Shown here one piece after another: positions 56,503-64,000 of a stretch of 64,000 nucleotides of DNA. A program made the translations under genes and the position numbers. A model generated the notes under the pieces. The model worked only from the letters and a program-made list of their open reading frames with translations, was not told the origin of the DNA and did not search any database. Source of the DNA: Hymenobacter sediminis (GTDB lineage Bacteria; Bacteroidota; Bacteroidia; Cytophagales; Hymenobacteraceae); contig NZ_QKNS01000002.1 in assembly GCF_003231285.1 (NCBI RefSeq), forward strand, positions 248,001 to 312,000, read 5' to 3'. Numbering within the stretch: the first letter of the stretch is position 1; the number at the start of each line of letters is the position of its first letter.

Positions 56503-59500
56503 TTAGTTATCAATACGGAACCCTAACCCGAATTGAATCAGGCCATTTTCTGGCGACTTTTGGTAGGAAACCGATAAGGCCAGCTGATCAGAAACGGGCG
56601 CGAGGTAGAAGCCCGCGCCGTAGCCGTCGTGCCAGCCATCGGGCGAGGCGCCTTTGAAGTACACGCGGCCTTTGTCATAGAAGCCGAAAACACCGTAGGA
56701 GAACGGTAGAAAGGACGTTTGAACGCGGCCCAGGGCTAGGCGCAACTCGGTGTTCAGGTACAGGCTGGCGTCGCCGGTGAAGCGGTTGCGGTAGTAGCCG
56801 CGCAGGTTTTCACGTAGGCCCAGGCTGGTGAACTTATAGAACGGAATATCGTCGTCGTTGCCGTAGTTCTTGCCGCCACCGCCTTTCAAGACCAGCGTTA
56901 CCGGAATGCCGAGGCGGGCCGTGCCGTAATATTCGGCAAAGCCCTGGGTCAGGCCGAAGTTGCCCTTGTTGCCGTTGAGCTGGTGGTAGGTATCGTGCTG
57001 CACGCGCAGGCGCACCCCACGGCGGGCAAACTGCTGCCGGTCGCGCAGGTCCACATCCAGCAGGGCATTTACGCCAATGAGTCGCTGAAACTCGGTATTC
57101 GGAATCCGGTCGTCGGGTACGGGAATCTGCTGGCGCTCTAACTGGCCCAGAAAGCTGCTGGAAGCGTAGCTGGAGGTGTACTGCTCATAGGTTGGCCCCA
57201 GGCGGAAGAGGCTGCGCTGCCAGAACACCCGCTCTGTGAAGGCATTCAGCGTGAAGCCTTTGTAGCGCGCTTTGTAGTACTTATCGTCGTAAAGGTCTTG
57301 GTCCTTACGGGTATCGTTGCCGAGGCCGAAGAAGTTATAGAAAGGGAAAAAGTTGCCGTATTCGGTGCGGGCGCCAATGTCCCACTTCCCGAAGGCATGG
57401 CGGTGGCGCGTAGCCAGGGAAACCTGGAAATTGCCCCCACTAGAGCCCCTGATATCAAAGGAATATAGGTTTTTGAACCCCGGCTTGCGGAAGCCCTGCC
57501 GCACAAAATCGACGCCGGCGCCTACCCCCAGCCCGTCGTTGGCATTCACAATGACGGTAGCGCGGGGCTTGTAAGTGTCGTACTCAAACTCCTCTCGGTC
57601 GTAGCGGTTCACGTCGGGGCGGGAAGAGGTGCGGTTGTCACTCTCGGAGCCCAGCTTCAGGTCGGTATCGGCCACATCGTACACCTTAGTCAGAGTGCGC
57701 AGGCCGCCTGCCCGCGAGTCGTCTGTAATCTGGTCTTTGCCGTCGCCCCCGATGATGCGTACCAGCACGCTCTTTTTCGCAGTGCCTGTAACAGTAAACA
57801 CGTCCTTGCCATCGAGGCCGTAGAGGCTGATTTCGTCGGTTTCGCGGGGCGAGAAGGTGCGGTCGAATAGTGCGTCGCCGTTGGGCTCGTTGCCTTCTTT
57901 GGTCTTGTCGAACATCTGCACGCGCACTTTGCCATCGGCCAGCCGGTTCACCCGAAACACTTCAGCCTTGTTGGAGCCTACTACGTCCACCCGCTTGGCC
58001 AAGAGCAGGTAGTATTCGTCGAGGGCTTGGGGTAGGGACTGGATACGCGCTTTAAGTTTGCGGTTCAGCTCGTCGGTTGAAAGCGCCTTGAGCTCGGGTG
58101 GCAGCGTGCCGGTAGCTTCATCAATGGCGGCCGGGGTGATGCGCTCCTGCATGTAGCGGGCAATTTCCTGCCACTGCTCCCGGCTCAGGCTTTGCAGCAG
58201 AAACCGGTCGAGGTGACGGGCAGGCCAGTTCAGGCTTTTCATATCGTGGAATTCCACCTGGAAATCCTCGATGCTGGGCACGGCCCACTCCCGGTTCGCT
58301 AGGTAGGTCAGCACCCCATTCCACTTGGTAAACGACTGGTCCCGGTCGCGCGGAATGGGCTTGTACACGGTTTTCTTTCCGTCTTTGTAGCCCGCCCATT
58401 TCCAGTTGTCCTCGTGCTTGCCAAAGTCGGCCACCAGCATATCGAAGGCGCGGGCCCGACCCAGGTTCACGGCGTCGATGCGGTTATCGTTGTCCTTATA
58501 GAGCTGGCGGAAAAAGCTGAAGGAACGTCGTACATCGTCGGCGCCGCCAAAGCCGGGCAGGTTGGGTTTGGGGTCTACGGGGCGGTCTTCTAACGTGCCG
58601 AACAGCCCGGCGTATTCCTGGCGGTAGGGGCCTAGCAGCTGATTATCTGGCAACACAAACAAGCGCGGCCGGGCATGCAGGATGTCAGTTTTGTCGAGCA
58701 GGGAGCCGGTGACCAGCGCCGAGTAGGGGTGAGCCGTGGGGGTAATGTCGCGCAGCACGTCGGCGGCAAAGGAGCGGCGCAGTTCCGGGGGCAGAATCCG
58801 CGTTACGTCCTTATCTACGGAGCGAAACACGAATTCTGAAGAATCAGCGGCAATCAGCTTCAGCGAAGTGGTCTGGCGCCCGCCGCCGCGACCGAAGGGG
58901 CGCAAACCGCCTTTTTCAGTGGCGAGGTTGAGAGTCTGCACCTGTACCGGTTGCGTCCAGGAAGTGCGGTATAAATCACCGAGCCAGAAGCGCGACGAGC
59001 CTTTCCCGGCGTATTGCTTGCCCGCCGCCAGGGTTTGGGTCGCCTGGAATGGGGCATCGGGCTTGGTTTCTGCTACCCCCTTCGGAGCCGTAGGGCACTC
59101 CGGAATAAAGCTGTTCACGGGCACCTGCGGCAGCCGCGGCTCCTGGCAAGCCGACTGAAACAGGGTCGCCGCATAGGCTTCCTTCACGTTATTGCTACCC
59201 CCCTCGAAGGTGTAAAAGGTGGTTTTGACGGTGCCATCGGGGTAGTACTCCAGCTTCGAGAATCCCTCGGCCGACTCATTGAATTGAGAGCGGGCATTGG
59301 CGCCTACGTGCTGTTTTTCCGTGAACGAACCCGAAACCAGGTGGTAGCTGCCTTCGGCTTGGGTGAGCTGCAGGCTGAAGTCGTGGGCGGCGGCGTACAC
59401 GGCGCCGGGGTGGTCTTTCAGGGTGTTCAGCATTTCCTTCTGGAACTGCTGATAGGCAGGGTTGGCCAGGTCGCGGGGCGAGCCGACGTTCTGGCGGTAG

Positions 59501-60231
59501 GCGGCATAGACTGTGCCAGCCACGGGGGGTAGGAGGTGGCGGCTCAGGGGCATACGCCCGCCGTAAACCCCATTGCTGATAACGGGCTGGTGCCCTACTA
59601 GCAGCACATTGCGGCCCTTGGTGTCGTCCAGCACGTCTTGCAGCTGCTCCCGGAACTCCTCCTGGGTCATGGTTTTGCAGTCGGTGTCCGGGGCTTCAGG
59701 CCGGTCGAAGGGGTGGGTCCACCAGGGCGAGTTGATAGCCACGAGGCGCACCAGCGGGGCTACGTCCACAATTTCGGGGCCGGGGCAGCCGCCGGTGGGC
59801 ACGAAGGCATTCTGGCCGGGTAGTTTTTCCTCGATGTATTTCTCAAGGCGGCGTACGCGCTTCAACCCATCGGAACCCGAGTTAGCCCAGTCCTTGTCGC
59901 CGGGCACGAAGTAGAGCTTGCCGTTGGGCAGACCCTGCACCAAGGCAATAAGCGCATCAGCACGGGCAGTTTGGCTGGTCTGGCTGGAATCCTTCTGGCT
60001 GCCCAGGCCCTCATTGCCCACAATATCGCCGAGGTGGACAACCGTAAAGGAGCCTGATTGCTGCTCCAGCGCCTGGCGCAGGGCCTGCAAACGGCTGGCC
60101 GGGAGTTGGGCTGAGGCCGTATTGCCCAGCAGGAAAACCGTATGAGCTGGCGGCGCAGTTTGGGCAAAGGTTGGGAAAGTGGCCGCCAGACCTAAACTAG
60201 TCAGCAGCGCGCAGGTGTAACGTAAGGGCAT
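56503..60231 (-). CDS. Metallophosphoesterase fused to an outer membrane beta-barrel
   Basis: 1242 residues from the ATG at 60231. Signal peptide (1-23, cleavage at TFAQ). The calcineurin-like phosphoesterase domain (about 30-330) has VVHLGDIVGNEG, VPGDKDW, GHQPVI and the late AAHDF; the first metal motif is weak. A central region (about 480-760) contains DMLVADFGKHEDNW and PIPRDRDQSF, which recall the HxDN and DxD residues of CotH/FAM20-type kinase folds. The C-terminal 450 residues are a BamA/TamA-like barrel. It follows ppk1 and exopolyphosphatase, so a phosphate link is possible but inferred. Confidence 0.7.
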   Translation of the reverse strand: MPLRYTCALLTSLGLAATFPTFAQTAPPAHTVFLLGNTASAQLPASRLQALRQALEQQSGSFTVVHLGDIVGNEGLGSQKDSSQTSQTARADALIALVQGLPNGKLYFVPGDKDWANSGSDGLKRVRRLEKYIEEKLPGQNAFVPTGGCPGPEIVDVAPLVRLVAINSPWWTHPFDRPEAPDTDCKTMTQEEFREQLQDVLDDTKGRNVLLVGHQPVISNGVYGGRMPLSRHLLPPVAGTVYAAYRQNVGSPRDLANPAYQQFQKEMLNTLKDHPGAVYAAAHDFSLQLTQAEGSYHLVSGSFTEKQHVGANARSQFNESAEGFSKLEYYPDGTVKTTFYTFEGGSNNVKEAYAATLFQSACQEPRLPQVPVNSFIPECPTAPKGVAETKPDAPFQATQTLAAGKQYAGKGSSRFWLGDLYRTSWTQPVQVQTLNLATEKGGLRPFGRGGGRQTTSLKLIAADSSEFVFRSVDKDVTRILPPELRRSFAADVLRDITPTAHPYSALVTGSLLDKTDILHARPRLFVLPDNQLLGPYRQEYAGLFGTLEDRPVDPKPNLPGFGGADDVRRSFSFFRQLYKDNDNRIDAVNLGRARAFDMLVADFGKHEDNWKWAGYKDGKKTVYKPIPRDRDQSFTKWNGVLTYLANREWAVPSIEDFQVEFHDMKSLNWPARHLDRFLLQSLSREQWQEIARYMQERITPAAIDEATGTLPPELKALSTDELNRKLKARIQSLPQALDEYYLLLAKRVDVVGSNKAEVFRVNRLADGKVRVQMFDKTKEGNEPNGDALFDRTFSPRETDEISLYGLDGKDVFTVTGTAKKSVLVRIIGGDGKDQITDDSRAGGLRTLTKVYDVADTDLKLGSESDNRTSSRPDVNRYDREEFEYDTYKPRATVIVNANDGLGVGAGVDFVRQGFRKPGFKNLYSFDIRGSSGGNFQVSLATRHRHAFGKWDIGARTEYGNFFPFYNFFGLGNDTRKDQDLYDDKYYKARYKGFTLNAFTERVFWQRSLFRLGPTYEQYTSSYASSSFLGQLERQQIPVPDDRIPNTEFQRLIGVNALLDVDLRDRQQFARRGVRLRVQHDTYHQLNGNKGNFGLTQGFAEYYGTARLGIPVTLVLKGGGGKNYGNDDDIPFYKFTSLGLRENLRGYYRNRFTGDASLYLNTELRLALGRVQTSFLPFSYGVFGFYDKGRVYFKGASPDGWHDGYGAGFYLAPVSDQLALSVSYQKSPENGLIQFGLGFRIDN

Positions 60232-60539
60232 AGATGAGGGAATTGTAGAGTCCGCTTCTACGCAGGAAATCATTAATCTGATTTAATCCAGCTTTAATTT
60301 CAATTCCCGGACCTCATAGAGGTTTGGCAGACCAGCCTGACGCGGATCTGTGAGTGCAAGGGCATGGCCAAGCAACACAATGCCATAGGGCAGTGGCGCG
60401 CACGTACTGCGCCTCACTACAGAGTACGTGCGTGGCTTAGGCGCTACAAAGTTCTCCACCCAATTGCTAACACGGCAATGGGCAGCAAGCTGAAAAGCAA
60501 CAATAGGCGTAGTATCTTGCCAATACCCGGCAAAATAAT
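60232..60539. other. Gap with a 10-bp inverted repeat
   Basis: CGCACGTACT (60399-60408) pairs perfectly with AGTACGTGCG (60423-60432) around a 14-nt loop. No gene is supported in this stretch. Confidence 0.45.
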
Positions 60540-60598
60540 AGGCTATTTTAACCTAATGCCAATTATATTTTTAAATTTCTAGCTAAACTTCTGCATGT

Positions 60599-60979
60599 AT
60601 GATCCTTGGATTTCTTTTGGTTTTTGTTGTAGCAATATCGGTAATTATATATCTCATACATGTCACGACGGGGAAGTTAGATGTGCTGCCACGATGGCTG
60701 GTTAGGATTTGGATACTTAGCTTTTTGATTACAGTTTTTTATACTTCAATAGTTAGCTACCATAATCGCTTATTTCCGTTTATTTTAATAAAAGGAAATG
60801 GAATTGAAGTGATGACTTGGGTGATACAAGCCTTGGTAGGTGATATAAAGAAAGAAACAGTGGGCAATATTTTGCGTGAGAATATTGCTGATTTTTGTTT
60901 GTTGCTAATATTGCCAGTAATTCCATCGTTGATAATATGGTTTATGATTTTGTTAATAAGAAAGTACTTTGTAAAATAA
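60599..60979 (+). CDS. Hypothetical AT-rich membrane protein, 126 aa
   Basis: Three likely transmembrane segments (about 2-22, 38-56, 96-120), with a short loop between the second and third. I recognise no family. The gene and its flanks are much richer in A and T than anything around them and use codons such as ATA and TTA that are rare elsewhere in the window. This points to recent acquisition or a decaying gene. Confidence 0.55.
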   Translation: MILGFLLVFVVAISVIIYLIHVTTGKLDVLPRWLVRIWILSFLITVFYTSIVSYHNRLFPFILIKGNGIEVMTWVIQALVGDIKKETVGNILRENIADFCLLLILPVIPSLIIWFMILLIRKYFVK

Positions 60980-60984
60980 AAAGA

Positions 60985-61188
60985 CTAACACTGTATTATT
61001 TTATCTGCTTCTATACGCAATTCTTTGTTTGCTAAAATTAGCATAGATTTGAAAAGAGTGTTTGTAAAATTGTCTTCCTCAAAATTCTGACTTGTGGCGT
61101 CTTTTTTTGCCGCGAAATAGAATTTTATGGAATCTAGGCGCAGGCTGCTGTAAGTCCGGAAACTTGACTGGTATATCGGTGCGTACAT
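60985..61188 (-). CDS. Doubtful small ORF, 67 aa
   Basis: Convergent with the AT-rich membrane gene and of the same base composition. The 3' two thirds look protein-like (a charged helix, LFKSMLILANKELRIEADK), but the start lies in ordinary high-GC sequence. It may be the tail of a lost gene rather than an intact one. Confidence 0.22.
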   Translation of the reverse strand: MYAPIYQSSFRTYSSLRLDSIKFYFAAKKDATSQNFEEDNFTNTLFKSMLILANKELRIEADKIIQC

Positions 61189-61221
61189 GCCCCGCTTCCG
61201 CCGAGAAGTCTGCTGCCAGAA

Positions 61222-61914
61222 CTATGCATGTTGTCGCAACTTCGCTGCCACTTGCGAGACACCCACCGATGCCGGCTCGGTAATGAAGTGCAGGTTGGGC
61301 CGGGAAGTGACGGGCGGTCGGCTGGGGTCGATGATGTACACGGGGGTAGTGCGTGATACATAGTCAATGAGGCCCGCTGCCGGATACACCTGCAGAGAAG
61401 TGCCAACTACCAGAAATACATCGGCGGTGGCGGCTTCTTCGGCGGCGCGTTCCATCAGGGGTACAGCCTCTCCAAACCACACAATGTTGGGGCGCAGCTG
61501 GTGGCCTTTCTCGCACAGGTCGCCCAGCTCAATCAGGTCATCATCCATTGGATAAATCAATTGATCAAAGTAGGAACTGCGCGATTCAAACAGCTTGCCG
61601 TGCAAGTGAATAACGTTCGAGGAGCCGGCCCGCTCGTGCAGGTCGTCCACGTTCTGGGTGATGATGACTACCTCAAACTGGTCCTCTAACGCGGCCAATG
61701 TGAGGTGCCCGGCATTGGGCTGAGCGGCCCGGGCCGCAGCCCGGCGCTGGTTGTAGAAGTCCAGCACCAGCGCCGGGTTTTTCGCCCAACCTTCGGGGGT
61801 AGCCACTTCCTCAATCCGGTGTCCTTCCCAAAGTCCATCGGAGCCACGGAAGGTGGCCAGGCCACTTTCTGCGGAAATGCCGGCCCCGGTCAGGGCTACA
61901 AGTTTCTTTTTCAT
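61222..61914 (-). CDS. SIR2-family NAD-dependent deacylase
   Basis: 230 residues. GAGISAESGLATFRG (10-24), QNVDDLHERAG and catalytic His in VIHLHGKL are clear, as is RPNIVWFGEAVP. Bacterial CobB proteins normally carry four zinc cysteines; here the first pair is absent (SSYFD region) and only one cysteine remains in DLCEKG, so this is probably the zinc-less class III form seen in Bacteroidota. It would remove acyl groups such as succinyl from lysines. Confidence 0.88.
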   Translation of the reverse strand: MKKKLVALTGAGISAESGLATFRGSDGLWEGHRIEEVATPEGWAKNPALVLDFYNQRRAAARAAQPNAGHLTLAALEDQFEVVIITQNVDDLHERAGSSNVIHLHGKLFESRSSYFDQLIYPMDDDLIELGDLCEKGHQLRPNIVWFGEAVPLMERAAEEAATADVFLVVGTSLQVYPAAGLIDYVSRTTPVYIIDPSRPPVTSRPNLHFITEPASVGVSQVAAKLRQHA

Positions 61915-61987
61915 AAGTCGAGAGGCAGTGCTTAGAAGCTAGACGGGGCTTTAGGCCCACAGGTTGAGTAGGAAATGCGGGCAGAAG

Positions 61988-62857
61988 TTATTCAAACCGC
62001 CCTAATTCATTGCGGCTGAACGTCCACTCCGGCGTATAAACATATTGCTTATCGGCCTCCAGGTTAAACCACGCCCCGGCTTTTGGCTGCGGCCCGGCTT
62101 TTAATACATGCACTTGCTGCGCCGGCATGTAGCTCTGAGCCAGCAGCACCATTCGCCGGCCTGTGGCCGGCTGGGTTGCTACATCCAGCACGAGCACTGC
62201 ATGCCCCGGCGAACCACCCCGAATGAGCACGTCGCCGGGCTGCACTTGGGCCAGGGGCATCGGCCGCAGCTCTTTGCTCAAGGAAAGCGTACCGGCGTAA
62301 GTGAAAATCTGGTCGAGGTAGCGGCGGAAGGTGGCGTGGTCGGGTTTTTCAACGGGTTTGGGGTTAGGCACCACCTCGTTGCCTTCTACCCGAAATCCGC
62401 GGCCCTGGTACCAGTCCTGAAACCGGATATCGTGGCCGCTGGTGAGGTGAAAGTGCACTTGATCGGGGTTCTGACTGAACTCATATTCTGCCCGCAGCCG
62501 AATGACAGCATCGGCGCACTGCTGCAGGTCGCGGGTTCCTACATCTAAATCTAGCACGGCGGCATGCACATCCTGGCGGTCCTTGAGCTTGCCGTTGTGC
62601 AGGTGTACCGCGGTGCCGGCCGGCAGCAGCGGAACCTCCCGCAGCCAGGCCCCAAACGAGCCGGGCGCTACTGCCACGCGCTGGTAGCCCACCGGAACCG
62701 GAAACCGGGCGGCCAGGGTCTGGCCCGAGCGGTAACGTCCGGCCGGCAGCCAGGGGTAGTGGTTCCCTAGAAGGGGTAGGGAAGGCAGAAGAGTAATTGG
62801 TACATAGGACGTGACGGCGCTTAATGCGGCACCCAACAGGATAATCTTACCAAGCAT
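61988..62857 (-). CDS. DUF4846 domain-containing protein
   Basis: 289 residues. One N-terminal hydrophobic segment (signal or anchor, about 1-20) is followed by a domain with HLHNGKLKDRQDVHAAVLDLD, TSGHDIRFQDW and a late GDVLIRGGSPGHAVLVLDVA that resembles the Cys/His-type hydrolase pattern with its conserved His. DUF4846 is of unknown function. It probably acts in the periplasm. Confidence 0.78.
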   Translation of the reverse strand: MLGKIILLGAALSAVTSYVPITLLPSLPLLGNHYPWLPAGRYRSGQTLAARFPVPVGYQRVAVAPGSFGAWLREVPLLPAGTAVHLHNGKLKDRQDVHAAVLDLDVGTRDLQQCADAVIRLRAEYEFSQNPDQVHFHLTSGHDIRFQDWYQGRGFRVEGNEVVPNPKPVEKPDHATFRRYLDQIFTYAGTLSLSKELRPMPLAQVQPGDVLIRGGSPGHAVLVLDVATQPATGRRMVLLAQSYMPAQQVHVLKAGPQPKAGAWFNLEADKQYVYTPEWTFSRNELGRFE

Positions 62858-62927
62858 ACAAAAGCAGATATTAAGTAGAGCTAATATAACGGGCCGTACG
62901 GGCTGATATTGAGGATATGCGCAAAAT

Positions 62928-62960
62928 AAAAAGGCTCACCTGCTGTAGGTGAGCCTTTTT
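62928..62960. terminator. Terminator of topA
   Basis: A perfect 14-bp stem (62928-62941 with 62947-62960) with a 5-nt loop and T-runs on both strands. It lies just past the topA stop on the minus strand. Confidence 0.9.
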
Positions 62961-62980
62961 CAAGGAAAGTGAAATACAGA

Positions 62981-64000
62981 TTACTTCGCCTTTCCGGTTG
63001 CTTTCTTAGCGGTAGTGCCCGCTGCCTTTTTAGCTGCTGGTTTCTTGGCCGCAGGTTTTTTAGCTGCTGCTTTTTTGGCTGGGGTATCGGCTTTTTCAGC
63101 AGCTTCAGGTGCTGCCTTCTTCGCAAAGCGGCCCCCTTTGGCTGGTTTGTCGGGGGTAGCCTCCGCCAACTCCAGGCAGCGCTCCAATGTCAGACCCGCC
63201 GGGTCTTCGCCCTTCGGAATCTTCACGTTCTTCTTGCCCGCCACAATGTAGGGCCCGAAGCGACCATTCAACACCTGCACATCGGGGTTCTCGGGGAACT
63301 CCTTAATCAGACGCTCGGCATCAGCTTTGCGCTTGGCCTCAATCAGGTCAATGGCTTCCTGGGCCGTGATGGTGTGCGGGTCCTGCTCCTTGGTAAGTGA
63401 GTAGAACTTGCTGTCGTGGCGGATGTAGGGGCCAAACCGACCTAGGGCAGCAGTCATATCCTTGTCCTCAAACTGGCCTACAATGCGCGGCAGTTTGAAT
63501 AGGTCCAGGGCTTCCTCTAGGGTTATGCTCTCAATGAACTGTCCCTTGCGTAGGCTGGCGTACACCGCCTTTTCCTCCGAGCCTTCTTTGGGTTCAATCT
63601 GGACGTAAGGGCCGAAACGGCCCAGGCGCGCCGTAATTTTCTGTCCGGTTTCGGGGTGGGTCCCGATTTCACGGTTGCTACCCAGCGTGCTGCGCTCTAT
63701 GTCTTGGCCGCGCTCCACGGTTTCATGGAAGGTGCCATAAAAACCGGCCAGCATATCGGTCCACTGTTCCTGCCCGTCGGCAATGCGGTCAAACTCGTCC
63801 TCTACCTTCGCCGTGAACTGATAATCAACGATTACCGGGAAGTGCTCTACCAGGAAGTCGTTGACCACCATGGCTGTATCGGTGGGGAAAAGCTTGGCTT
63901 TATCAGCGCCGTAGGTTTCGGTTTTTACCTCCGTCTTCACCTCAGCACCCTCCAGCGTCAGTACATGAAACTTGCGCTCCTTGCCCTCGCGTGAGTCCTT
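62981..64000 (-). CDS. topA: DNA topoisomerase I, C-terminal part (gene runs off the window)
   Basis: 339 residues of the 3' end; the frame stays open through the last base, so the start is outside. The end of the catalytic part (FPTDTAMVVNDFLVEHFP) is followed by a series of topo-IA C-terminal repeats with the RFGPY core (four copies). The last 60 residues are Lys/Ala/Pro-rich with repeated KKPA words, a DNA-binding tail. The full enzyme relaxes negative supercoils. Confidence 0.93.
   Translation of the reverse strand, partial: KDSREGKERKFHVLTLEGAEVKTEVKTETYGADKAKLFPTDTAMVVNDFLVEHFPVIVDYQFTAKVEDEFDRIADGQEQWTDMLAGFYGTFHETVERGQDIERSTLGSNREIGTHPETGQKITARLGRFGPYVQIEPKEGSEEKAVYASLRKGQFIESITLEEALDLFKLPRIVGQFEDKDMTAALGRFGPYIRHDSKFYSLTKEQDPHTITAQEAIDLIEAKRKADAERLIKEFPENPDVQVLNGRFGPYIVAGKKNVKIPKGEDPAGLTLERCLELAEATPDKPAKGGRFAKKAAPEAAEKADTPAKKAAAKKPAAKKPAAKKAAGTTAKKATGKAK

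Overview
The window looks like a chromosomal segment of a high-GC member of the Bacteroidota, most likely Hymenobacter or a close relative in the Hymenobacteraceae. The reasons are proteins with type IX secretion (T9SS) sorting domains, a gliding-motility-type C-terminal domain, an OMP_b-brl_3 type TonB receptor, -7 boxes of the form TAnnTTTG, and roughly 58-60% GC (estimated by eye). The genus is inference; there is no rRNA here. I see no prophage, insertion sequence or CRISPR array.

Layout. 1-5000 is a surface-glycan fragment: pseB, an FkbH-like protein and a GT4 glycosyltransferase. 5000-25400 is mostly housekeeping and small metabolic genes: ffh, a secreted heparinase-like protein, guaD, a methyltransferase, a thioesterase, a DinB-like protein, a nitroreductase, pdhB, a MarR-GNAT fusion, an OmpA/TPR lipoprotein, PspC, a GT2 glycosyltransferase, YbaB, a T9SS cargo protein, hutH and hisS. 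25500-31150 holds envelope proteins, ending in a TonB-type receptor and a standalone copy of that receptor's N-terminal domain. 32106-43720 is the accessory core of the window (below). 43895-48805 carries a MORN/YwqK repeat protein, a thiolase and a BatB/BatC-like pair. 48998-49364 holds three tRNA genes (Ser, Pro, Arg) separated by hairpins. 50353-60231 holds gyrB, a RidA protein, ppk1 convergent with an exopolyphosphatase, and a very large phosphoesterase/outer-membrane-barrel fusion. 60540-61190 is an AT-rich island. The right edge has a sirtuin, a DUF4846 protein and the 3' part of topA.

The most interesting system is 32106-43720. It encodes a complete tripartite exporter: HlyD-type adaptor, TolC-type outer membrane channel, MacB/LolD-type ATPase and two FtsX-type permeases. 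A penicillin-binding-type serine hydrolase lies inside its first gene block and an ECF sigma factor inside its second. An NtrC-type response regulator and an NtrB/NtrY-like sensor kinase follow. Both blocks are preceded by what reads as the same sigma-54 promoter, TGG(C/T)AC-N5-TTGGCT, with a TGTCC-N6-GGACA palindrome whose centre lies exactly 74.5 bp upstream of the -24 GG in both cases. The simplest model is an autoregulated, envelope-stress or antimicrobial-responsive exporter: the kinase senses a signal, the regulator binds the palindromes and activates sigma-54 at both promoters, and the co-transcribed ECF factor passes the signal to further genes. Function, substrate and regulation are inferred from sequence only.

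Two features cut across the window. Large imperfect inverted repeats, several sharing sequence, sit in at least six intergenic gaps. The hexamer GGGTAG is strongly over-represented and about twice as common on the + strand as its complement.
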